Under the pieces are notes generated by a model. The model was not told the DNA's origin and did no database searches. It worked only from the letters and a program-made list of their open reading frames with translations. This document shows positions 1 to 5,817 of a DNA stretch of 6,452 nucleotides, in pieces. The position numbers were made by a program, and so were the translations under genes. The stretch lies in assembly GCA_029571495.1 (NCBI GenBank), contig JAKPSO010000424.1:1-6452 (forward strand), in the 5' to 3' direction. Every line of letters starts with the position of its first letter. Position 1 is the first letter of the stretch. The DNA comes from Pseudomonadota bacterium. GTDB lineage: Bacteria; Pseudomonadota; Gammaproteobacteria; Burkholderiales; Casimicrobiaceae.

Positions 1-74
1 CTGGCGCTGAATGCAGAGACGGTGAACAGCAACATCGCAGTTGCCGCTTTTGACATGGTGGTGCGGTCGAACAT
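1..74 (-). CDS. N-terminal fragment of a secreted protein (signal peptide), cut by window edge
   Basis: A reading frame on the minus strand starts at the ATG at 74 and runs off the left edge after 24 codons. It begins MFDRTT and continues MSKAATAMLLFTVSAFSA. This is a typical Sec signal peptide: an Arg/Lys-containing n-region, a hydrophobic stretch (about residues 11-22), and small residues ending in A-F-S-A that suit signal peptidase I. An AGGAG Shine-Dalgarno lies 5 bases before the ATG, the best ribosome binding site in the window. A second in-frame ATG at 56 would give a shorter signal peptide but lacks such a site. The mature protein lies outside the window, so its function cannot be named. 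It is transcribed divergently from the DUF3592 gene. The opposite strand is also open here, but that frame shows no ribosome binding site or recognisable domain. Confidence 0.6.
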   Translation of the reverse strand, partial: MFDRTTMSKAATAMLLFTVSAFSA

Positions 75-79
75 GGCAT

Positions 80-84
80 CTCCT
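80..84 (-). promoter_or_regulatory. Shine-Dalgarno AGGAG of the left-edge secreted protein
   Basis: The minus strand reads AGGAG-ATGCC-ATG, a consensus ribosome binding site 5 bases before the ATG at 74. It decides the start codon and is the main reason to accept the truncated frame as a gene. The other genes here have weak or no such motif. Confidence 0.6.
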
Positions 85-183
85 GATGCGGTGAAGAGTG
101 CGACGATTATCGTTGTTCTGGGACCATATCGCTCGACGCATGGTCGCTGCGTTCGCTTATCAGCTTTGCAGCTCTATCGACCG

Positions 184-213
184 TATATAGGCGGTCTGAT
201 GGAAATTAGTCAG
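184..213 (-). promoter_or_regulatory. Weak sigma-70-like promoter candidate for the left-edge gene
   Basis: On the minus strand, CTGACT (208-213) resembles a -35 box (4 of 6 to TTGACA). It lies 18 bases before TATATA (184-189), which resembles a -10 box (4 of 6 to TATAAT). This would give a leader of roughly 100 bases before the ATG at 74. The match is modest, the region is AT-rich, and chance matches are likely. Confidence 0.22.
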
Positions 214-304
214 GAAGTCGACTTTAAACAAAATTGCGCCATGTAGGCCGTTGATAGGCGCATAGAGGCGAAAAGCTACTAGCCACGTTCGCTCAAATAC
301 TGCG

Positions 305-310
305 TATGAT
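305..310 (+). promoter_or_regulatory. Candidate -10 box (TATGAT) directly before the DUF3592 start
   Basis: TATGAT matches the -10 consensus at 5 of 6 positions and ends 6 bases before the ATG at 317. Transcription would then begin at or next to the start codon, giving a leaderless or nearly leaderless mRNA. This fits the absence of a Shine-Dalgarno upstream. No good -35 hexamer sits at the right distance (around 281-288), so the call is tentative. Confidence 0.28.
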
Positions 311-316
311 TCGGGC

Positions 317-1168
317 ATGGTTCCGGCGGCGCTCCCCCAAGGCAAAACACCCGTGCAACGCATGGGTGGAGCGCTTCTGTGGGCACTTGTGGCGGTGGTG
401 TTCGGACTATGCGGCTGGGACTTCGCGGCGAAGCCGGTATTCACCATTGTCGGCAACTGGAACGTGGCGCGTGACTACCGCGAAGTGCCCGCGACGGTCG
501 TGACGCGAGCGATCAAAGCGAGTGACGGCAACACGTACACCTGGCCTGCCGCGCGCTACGCGGTAGACGGCAAAGAGTACGTCGCGGAGCGACTCACGTT
601 GCTCGAAAGTGATTCTCTCGACCACGCGGCGAACACAGCCGCGAGCGCAAAGCTTGAGGCGGCACGGCAAGCTAATACCCCCGTGAGCGTGTGGGTCAGC
701 CCGCGCAAGGCGCACATCGCCGTCGTCTCGCGCGAATTGCCGACGCGCACCGTCGGCTCGCGCATACCGATGATCATCGCCTTCGCAGTCATCACGTTGG
801 CGGGTGTGTGGGGATTTCTCGGCGCATTGCTCAACCTGCCTGCGTACACAAAACTCACCGACGCGGGGAGCGTCTGGGCGTTCGCCATCGCGTGGAGTGG
901 ATTTGTGTTTCCGCTTGGCATGATCATCGTGCAAGATGCGGAAGCGCCGATCGTCGTCGTCATATGTCTCGGACTATTCGGGCTCGCGGGCATTGCGTTG
1001 CTCTGGTCCGCCGTCAACATGACCCTCAAGGGCACGGGGCGTAATTTTCTGAAGACGTCAACGGTCGCCCAAAGGCAACGCGCTACAGCGAAAAAGCCCG
1101 TGGCCCGAACAGATAGCGTCAAACGCGGCGGACTCGGCGGGCACGGCAGCGATTTCGATAAAGACTAA
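317..1168 (+). CDS. DUF3592 family membrane protein
   Basis: The 283-residue protein has four probable membrane helices: about 17-35, 150-172, 184-205 and 211-234. Between helices 1 and 2 is a soluble, mostly beta domain (about 45-140), probably extracytoplasmic. Its opening resembles DUF3592: VPATVV near 58, then TWPAARYAVDGKEYVAERL (75-93), where the Y-x-V-x-G-K-x-Y pattern is typical. The C-terminal tail (about 236-283) is basic, then Gly-rich and acidic at the very end, and probably cytoplasmic. The biochemical function of DUF3592 is unknown. The ATG at 317 is the first in-frame start after a stop at 263-265, but no Shine-Dalgarno precedes it. The ATG at 362 (residue 16) is an alternative that keeps all helices. 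The gene stands alone on its strand and converges on selO with 12 bases between stops. Confidence 0.8.
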   Translation: MVPAALPQGKTPVQRMGGALLWALVAVVFGLCGWDFAAKPVFTIVGNWNVARDYREVPATVVTRAIKASDGNTYTWPAARYAVDGKEYVAERLTLLESDSLDHAANTAASAKLEAARQANTPVSVWVSPRKAHIAVVSRELPTRTVGSRIPMIIAFAVITLAGVWGFLGALLNLPAYTKLTDAGSVWAFAIAWSGFVFPLGMIIVQDAEAPIVVVICLGLFGLAGIALLWSAVNMTLKGTGRNFLKTSTVAQRQRATAKKPVARTDSVKRGGLGGHGSDFDKD

Positions 1169-1180
1169 CGCAAGAGTCCG

Positions 1181-2737
1181 CTACGAACTGCACGAGAGCA
1201 TCGAGCAACCCGCCTTAGTACGCGCCCAATCCGGACGCTTCATAGCGAACGCTTCGCGCCCCGGCTGATCGACGTACGGCTTGCGCATCACATCGAGCAA
1301 TTCGTCGATCTTTGAGTAGTCTCCCCCGTGTGCGGCGTCGATTGCCTGTTGCGCGAGATAGTTGCGAAGGACGTACTTCGGGTTCGCAGCATTCATGCGC
1401 TTAACGCGCGCGGCAAGCTGCGTGGGCGACGGGTTTTGCTCGGCGATCAACGCGCGATAGCGCACAAACCATGCGGCCCATTTGTCACGCGCGGGCTGCC
1501 ATTGTCCATCGAGGTAAAACGCGTCCTTGATCGCGTCGACGTCCTCTGCCGCAGCCAACGCGCGAAAGAAAATCGTCATGTCGATTTCGCTTTCCATCAG
1601 CATGGAAAACGCAGCGTCCATCACGTCGCCCTCGGCGTCTTGCCACTGGTACAACCCGAATTTTTCTGAGTACACCCGATTGATCGCAACGCCGTAGGTG
1701 CTCTCGTATTTTTCGAGGGCCGCACGCAACGATGCAACGTCGACGCCAAGCGTGGCGAGCGCATCACCGAGACGCGCGAGATTCCAATGCGCAACGCCGG
1801 GCTGACGACCAAATGCATAGCGTTTGCCACTCGCGTCCGTCGTGTTCGGTGTCCAACCCGGATCGAAGTCGTCGACCCAACCATAGGGGCCGTAGTCGAT
1901 TGTCAGTCCGGTGATCGACATGTTGTCAGTGTTCATCACGCCATGCACAAAGCCCGCGCGCATCCACTCCGCGACGAGTTTCGCGGTGCGTACACACACA
2001 TCGGCGAACCACGCGACGATGCGTTCGTTTTCGTCTGCGTACGCCTTTGCGATTTCAGCGAAGTAATGCGTGATGGTGAAGTCGACGAGCTGACGCAGAA
2101 GCGCGCTGTCATTGCGCGAGGCGAGCAATTCGAAATGTCCGAATCGAATGAAAGTTGGCGCAACGCGGCACACGATCGCGCCCGGTTCCAGCGCAGCGTT
2201 GCCGTCGTAAAACATGTCGCGCTCGACGTCGTCGCCCGTGGCCACGAGTGAAAGTGCACGCGTCGTCGGCACGCCCAAATGATGCATTGCCTCGGAACAC
2301 AAGAACTCGCGGATTGACGAGCGGAGCACCGCACGGCCATCCGCGCCACGTGAAAACGGCGTGCGACCCGCGCCTTTGAGTTGCAGCTCAAAGCGGCCGT
2401 TCGACGTGACCGCCTCCCCCAACAAAATCGCCCGCCCATCACCCAACTGTCCGGCCCAATTGCCAAACTGATGACCGCCGTACGCCGTCGCGTAGGTGTG
2501 CATTCCGGCCAACACGCCCGTGCCAGAAAGCGCGGCCACCATGTCCGCCGAACGCATCTGGGCCTCGCTCAAACCGAGCATTGACGCCACTTCCGGCGAA
2601 TACGCCAGCAACCGCGGAGCAGCCACTGGCGTCGGCACAACCCGTGACCACAGCGCGCCATGCACCTGACGAGGATGGTTGCTCGCGTTGGCGTCACCGG
2701 GGAGCGACTGCACGAAACGGTTGTCGAATTTCAGCAT
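1181..2737 (-). CDS. selO: SelO/YdiU family protein nucleotidyltransferase (AMPylase), Cys form
   Basis: The protein has 518 residues, somewhat longer than E. coli YdiU (478). SelO has a kinase-like fold that binds ATP inverted and transfers AMP to Ser, Thr or Tyr of target proteins; a Salmonella homologue is reported to transfer UMP. Family motifs are all present: YGGHQFG (86-92), QLGDGRA (97-103), a Gly-rich loop with K121 (LKGAGRTPFSRGADGR), R191 and R198 in RVAPTFIRFG, and the catalytic block HGVMNTDNMS. In this block D271 should be the catalytic Asp, with N272 and D281 (in TIDYGP) binding metal. The C-terminus is GCSMLSCSS. C516, third from the end, occupies the selenocysteine site of eukaryotic SelO and is encoded by TGC. 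The start fits the family opening (MLKFDNRFVQSLPGD), although no Shine-Dalgarno is visible. It lies 87 bases downstream of htpG in the same direction and may be cotranscribed. Confidence 0.96.
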   Translation of the reverse strand: MLKFDNRFVQSLPGDANASNHPRQVHGALWSRVVPTPVAAPRLLAYSPEVASMLGLSEAQMRSADMVAALSGTGVLAGMHTYATAYGGHQFGNWAGQLGDGRAILLGEAVTSNGRFELQLKGAGRTPFSRGADGRAVLRSSIREFLCSEAMHHLGVPTTRALSLVATGDDVERDMFYDGNAALEPGAIVCRVAPTFIRFGHFELLASRNDSALLRQLVDFTITHYFAEIAKAYADENERIVAWFADVCVRTAKLVAEWMRAGFVHGVMNTDNMSITGLTIDYGPYGWVDDFDPGWTPNTTDASGKRYAFGRQPGVAHWNLARLGDALATLGVDVASLRAALEKYESTYGVAINRVYSEKFGLYQWQDAEGDVMDAAFSMLMESEIDMTIFFRALAAAEDVDAIKDAFYLDGQWQPARDKWAAWFVRYRALIAEQNPSPTQLAARVKRMNAANPKYVLRNYLAQQAIDAAHGGDYSKIDELLDVMRKPYVDQPGREAFAMKRPDWARTKAGCSMLSCSS

Positions 2738-2798
2738 GGAGACTTTCGTTTGGCGGAAACCGCATGCCGTCGTGTATCTGGCGAGCAGTCCCTATCGT

Positions 2799-2821
2799 GC
2801 GGTTGACGCAATCGTAACCGC
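2799..2821 (-). repeat. Inverted repeat just after the htpG stop codon
   Basis: GCGGTT and AACCGC form a perfect 6-bp stem with an 11-base loop, beginning 3 bases after the htpG stop in the htpG-selO gap. No T-run follows on the minus strand, so it does not look like an intrinsic terminator. It could protect the htpG mRNA 3' end or weaken read-through into selO, or be chance. Confidence 0.3.
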
Positions 2822-2824
2822 TGA

Positions 2825-4729
2825 CTACACCAGCAACGCATTCACCCGCTTCACGTACGCAGCCGGATCGTCCGGTAGACCGCCTTCTGCGAGCAGCGCT
2901 TGGTCAAACAGAATGTGTGCGAGGTCATCAAAGTGCGCGGAATCGGCGAGCTTTTTGACCAAGGGATGGTCGGCGTTGACCTCAAGGATAGGTTTGGTGT
3001 CCGGCGCTTGTTGACCCGCTTGTTTAAGCATGCGCGCGAGTTGCGTCGACATGCCACCGTCTTTCACGACCAAGCACGCCGCGGAGTCCACAAGACGCGT
3101 CGTTACGCGCACGTCTTCCGCTTTGTCTTTGAGCGCGGTTTTGAGTTTTTCGAGCGTTGGTTTGAATGACTCTGCGGCCTCTTCGGTGGCCTTCTTCTCG
3201 GTTTCGTCCTGCAACTTACCGAGATCCACTGCGCCTTTCGCCACTGATTGCAGCGGCGTGCCGTCGAACTCGTGCATGAAGCCGAGCGCCCATTCGTCAA
3301 CGCGGTCGGTCATGAGCAGCACTTCGATGCCCTTCTTCTTGAAAAGCTCAAGCTGCGGGCTGTTCTTCGCGGCAGCGAGCGTGTCGGCCGTGATGTAGTA
3401 AATCGCCTCTTGGCCTTCTTTCATTCGGGCCTTGTAATCCGCGAAACTCACGCTGACCGCGTCGCTCGTAGAAGACGCGAAGCGCAATAGTTTTGAAAGC
3501 TTTTCGCGATTGGTGAAGTCTTCGCCAAGGCCCTCTTTGAGCACGGCCCCGAACTCACCGTAGAAGCTAGCGTACTTTGCTTTTTCGGCGTCGTCGCCAC
3601 TTGTCGCTAAGTCGTCGAGCATGGTCAACACGCGACGCGTATTGCCTTCGCGAATGGATTTCACGTCGCGGCTTTCTTGCAGCAATTCACGCGAGACGTT
3701 AAGCGGCAAATCAGCTGAGTCAACCACGCCCTTCACGAAGCGCAAATACGCGGGCATCAGCGCCTCGGCTTCGTCCATGATGAACACGCGCTTGACGTAG
3801 AGCTTGATGCCCGCTTTCTTGTCACGGTTCCACAGGTCGTGCGGCGCCTTCGTCGGAATGTAGAGAAGCTGCGTGTACTCGGTCGCGCCTTCAACGCGAT
3901 TGTGCCTCCACGCCAGCGGCGCTTCACTGTCAAAGGCGATTTGTTTGTAGAACTCGGTGTACTGCTCCGGCGTGATGTCTTTTTTCGGGCGCGTCCAGAG
4001 AGCACTCGCTTTGTTGACCGTTTCCCATTCGCCCGTGGCGACCATGCCGCCGTCTTTGCCATCCTCGCCGTCTTTCCATTCTTCCTTCGGCATCAAAATT
4101 GGCAGCGAGATGTGATCCGAGTATTTGCTGATGATCGACTTGATTCGCCAGCCGTTGGCGTAATCCATCGCGTCATCGCGCAAGTGCAGGATCACGCTCG
4201 TTCCGCGAGCCGCGCGGGAAATGGTCTCCACTTCGAAGTCGCCCGTGCCGCCGCTCACCCAGCGCACGCCTTCGTCGGCGGTCAGGCCAGCGCGGCGTGA
4301 CTCAACCGTAATCTTGTCGGCCACGATGAAACCGGAATAAAAGCCCACGCCGAACTGTCCGATCAACGAACCCTGCTCTTTCGCGTCAGCCTTCTGCGAC
4401 GCTTCGAGTTTACTCATGAAATCGCGGGTACCGCTCTTGGCGATCGTACCCAAGTGATCGATCGCTTCCTGTTGCGACATGCCGATGCCGTTGTCGGTGA
4501 TGGTGAGCGTCTTGGCGTCCTTGTCGAAAGCGACGCGAACCTCAAGCGTCGGCGCGTCTTCCCACAACGCACCGTTATTAAGCGCCTCGAAGCGTAGCTT
4601 GTCGCAAGCGTCGGAAGCGTTCGAAATCAACTCACGCAGGAATATCTCTTTGTTCGAGTAAAGCGAATGCGTAACGAGGTGCAACAGTTGTGCGACCTCA
4701 GCTTGGAAAGAAAGGGTTTGTTTGCTCAT
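2825..4729 (-). CDS. htpG: HtpG, bacterial Hsp90 chaperone
   Basis: The 634-residue protein is close to the family norm (E. coli 624). HtpG is a cytosolic dimeric ATP-dependent chaperone that remodels clients with DnaK. The N-terminal GHKL ATPase domain shows ELISNASDA (33-41; E34 catalytic, N38), TITDNGIGM (76-84; D80 binds adenine), the lid segment GQFGVGFYSGF (124-134) and GTSVILHL (176-183). The middle domain (about 230-500) carries YVKRVFIMDEAEALMP and LNVSRELLQESRDVKSIREG; R347 corresponds to the arginine that contacts ATP. The C-terminal dimerisation domain ends with the region after about 540. A Gly/Asp-rich linker (DGEDGKDGG, 220-228) separates the first two domains. The ATG at 4729 is chosen because MSKQTLSFQAEV is the family start. 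A TTG nine codons upstream is also in frame but adds a polar extension atypical of the family. A sigma-32 promoter precedes it, and selO follows. Confidence 0.98.
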   Translation of the reverse strand: MSKQTLSFQAEVAQLLHLVTHSLYSNKEIFLRELISNASDACDKLRFEALNNGALWEDAPTLEVRVAFDKDAKTLTITDNGIGMSQQEAIDHLGTIAKSGTRDFMSKLEASQKADAKEQGSLIGQFGVGFYSGFIVADKITVESRRAGLTADEGVRWVSGGTGDFEVETISRAARGTSVILHLRDDAMDYANGWRIKSIISKYSDHISLPILMPKEEWKDGEDGKDGGMVATGEWETVNKASALWTRPKKDITPEQYTEFYKQIAFDSEAPLAWRHNRVEGATEYTQLLYIPTKAPHDLWNRDKKAGIKLYVKRVFIMDEAEALMPAYLRFVKGVVDSADLPLNVSRELLQESRDVKSIREGNTRRVLTMLDDLATSGDDAEKAKYASFYGEFGAVLKEGLGEDFTNREKLSKLLRFASSTSDAVSVSFADYKARMKEGQEAIYYITADTLAAAKNSPQLELFKKKGIEVLLMTDRVDEWALGFMHEFDGTPLQSVAKGAVDLGKLQDETEKKATEEAAESFKPTLEKLKTALKDKAEDVRVTTRLVDSAACLVVKDGGMSTQLARMLKQAGQQAPDTKPILEVNADHPLVKKLADSAHFDDLAHILFDQALLAEGGLPDDPAAYVKRVNALLV

Positions 4730-4797
4730 AGTCTTATTCGTCTTGTTTTGGGTCAACGTAACCGGGCAGCCCGTGTCTACGTGCGTCTCTGCGCGTT

Positions 4798-4825
4798 ACA
4801 TCGGGTCAATCACTTGAGTTTCAAG
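4798..4825 (-). promoter_or_regulatory. Sigma-32 (RpoH) heat-shock promoter of htpG
   Basis: The minus strand carries CTTGAAA (4819-4825) as the -35 element, a 13-base spacer, and CCCGATGT (4798-4805) as the -10 element. The E. coli sigma-32 consensus is CTTGAAA, 11-16 bases, then CCCCATNT, so the only mismatch is one G for C. The -35 is also preceded by a C-run (CCCCTTGAAA), as in many sigma-32 promoters. Transcription should begin near 4791, giving a leader of about 60 bases before the htpG ATG. Its position in the gap upstream of htpG, a classic RpoH target, supports the call. Confidence 0.85.
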
Positions 4826-4857
4826 GGGCAGACTCCCTCGCACCATCCACGACGGCC

Positions 4858-5760
4858 CTACTCCGGCGCAGCCTCCAGCGCGGCCGCAGCGCGTGCGCGG
4901 TTGCGCTCACTTTGCAGCATGTACAGCCCGGCGCCCGCAAGCAGCCCAATTCCGCCCCACGCTAGCGCATTTGGCGTTTCACCCCACACCGCGAAGCCAA
5001 TGACAAGTGCCACCAACAGCCCCGTGTAGCGAAACGGCGCAACGAACGAAATCTCGCCGGAACGCATCGCGCTGATCAACAAAAAGTATCCGCCACTCAG
5101 GAAAATCGACGCGCACGCCAACAGCGCGACGTGCGTCACTGTCGCAGTCTTCCAACCCTGAAATATCGAGATCGTGCCCGCAAAGAACGTGACCGAGACG
5201 GCGGTGCCGATGGTGATAAGAATGGACGGCATGTCCGACTTGATCTTACGTGTGAACAAGTCGCGTAATGCGTGTAGCAGCGTGCCAAAAAGACATAGCA
5301 GCGCGTAGCCGTTAAATCCTGCCGCCTTCGGCTGCACAATCAGCAATACGCCCACAAAACCGAGCGCAATGGCGAACCAGCGTGCGGGACCGATGCGCTC
5401 GCCCATCCACAACACCGCCAACAACGCAATGAACAGCGGCGTCGCCATATTGATGGCGGTCGCATTAGCCAGCGGCAAATGAAAAAGCGCTGTCAGGTAG
5501 ACCAGCGTCGCAGACGCATCCAATAGCGATCGAATCATGACGGGACGCTGAAGAATTTCACGCGCCCGCGCGCCGGGACCACGCAGCAAACCCATCGCAT
5601 GGGCAATAACCACGAGCAGCGCTGTCGCGCAGAGACCACGAATGAAAATGAGCTGCGCACCAGCAAGCGATTGGCTGACGTATTTCACCAACGCATCGTT
5701 CACGACGAACGACGCCATAGCGCCAGTCATCGCAATGACGCCGCGGCGGTTAGCGCTCAT
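4858..5760 (-). CDS. DMT superfamily transporter, EamA domains
   Basis: This inner-membrane protein of 300 residues fits the family's usual length and ten-helix plan. Two EamA halves are visible. The first (about 6-142) contains QLIFIRGLCATALLVV (36-51), the helix-loop LANATAINMATPLFIALLAV (97-116), and WMGERIGPARW, typical of the end of repeat 1. The second (about 151-283) contains GEISFVAPFRYTGLLVALVI (235-254), then VWGETPNALAWGGIGLL, the equivalent of repeat 2. The tail (284-300) is polar and Ala-rich. Members export or import amino acids, metabolites or drugs; the substrate cannot be told from this sequence. The ATG at 5760 is preferred. A TTG at 5814 would add 18 polar residues and overlap a hairpin, and neither start has a clear Shine-Dalgarno. 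The gene lies downstream of the dockerin-like gene and upstream of htpG, which has its own promoter. Confidence 0.88.
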   Translation of the reverse strand: MSANRRGVIAMTGAMASFVVNDALVKYVSQSLAGAQLIFIRGLCATALLVVIAHAMGLLRGPGARAREILQRPVMIRSLLDASATLVYLTALFHLPLANATAINMATPLFIALLAVLWMGERIGPARWFAIALGFVGVLLIVQPKAAGFNGYALLCLFGTLLHALRDLFTRKIKSDMPSILITIGTAVSVTFFAGTISIFQGWKTATVTHVALLACASIFLSGGYFLLISAMRSGEISFVAPFRYTGLLVALVIGFAVWGETPNALAWGGIGLLAGAGLYMLQSERNRARAAAALEAAPE

Positions 5761-5785
5761 ACTGGGCGGCGTCGAAAACCAATGC

Positions 5786-5815
5786 GTTGCCGAGTGATAC
5801 TCGCGCGTTCGCAAC
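5786..5815 (-). terminator. Possible weak terminator or processing hairpin after the dockerin-like gene
   Basis: Three bases after the stop at 5818-5820, the minus strand can form a stem of GTTGC/GCAAC (5811-5815 with 5786-5790) stacked on CGAGT/ACTCG (5799-5803 with 5791-5795). The loop is 3 bases, and a 7-base bulge lies on the 5' arm. A T-rich patch (TTGGTTTTC) follows a few bases later, but not directly, so termination would be weak. It lies between two genes transcribed in the same direction. Confidence 0.27.
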
Positions 5816-5817
5816 CA

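Larger units (their letters stand above)
75..316. other. Divergent intergenic region, no gene recognised
   Basis: This 242-base stretch separates the divergent left-edge secreted-protein gene and the DUF3592 gene, so it should hold both promoters. It is more AT-rich by eye than its neighbours around 180-235. Frames crossing it on either strand lack recognisable domains and are best read as chance. I found no tRNA, riboswitch, clear operator or repeat. Only weak sigma-70-like candidates are visible and are listed separately. Confidence 0.5.

Noticed and set aside
1..246. Plus-strand frame open from the left edge to a TAG at 244-246
   Set aside because: No recognisable domain and an unconvincing composition; the opposite strand has a signal peptide start with a consensus ribosome binding site in the same bases. 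The end of a plus-strand gene cannot be fully excluded from the window alone.
251..282. TTGATA (251-256) as a -35 box for the DUF3592 gene
   Set aside because: The hexamer is good, but nothing like a -10 lies 16-18 bases downstream; TACTAG at 277-282 is 20 bases away.
160..456. Minus-strand 98-codon frame overlapping the start of the DUF3592 gene
   Set aside because: The product is low-complexity in style without a domain, lacks a ribosome binding site, and overlaps the well-supported membrane protein.
407..934. Minus-strand 175-codon frame rich in Arg, His and Asp
   Set aside because: It is the typical mirror of a GC-rich coding frame on the other strand; the plus-strand product has clear helices and DUF3592 features.
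1181..1192. Possible selenocysteine codon at the SelO C-terminus
   Set aside because: The codon at this site is TGC (Cys516), and the gene ends two codons later with TAG; there is no TGA to recode.
1787..2466. Long frames on both strands inside selO
   Set aside because: They lie within a fully conserved SelO reading frame containing the catalytic block, and their products match nothing recognisable.
4822..4838. Sequence AAGGGGCAGACTCCCT resembling the GGGG-CAGA-CCCC type of dispersed palindrome linked to REP-type elements
   Set aside because: The pairing is short and imperfect, there is only one copy, and the bases nearest htpG are better explained as the C-run and -35 of the sigma-32 promoter.
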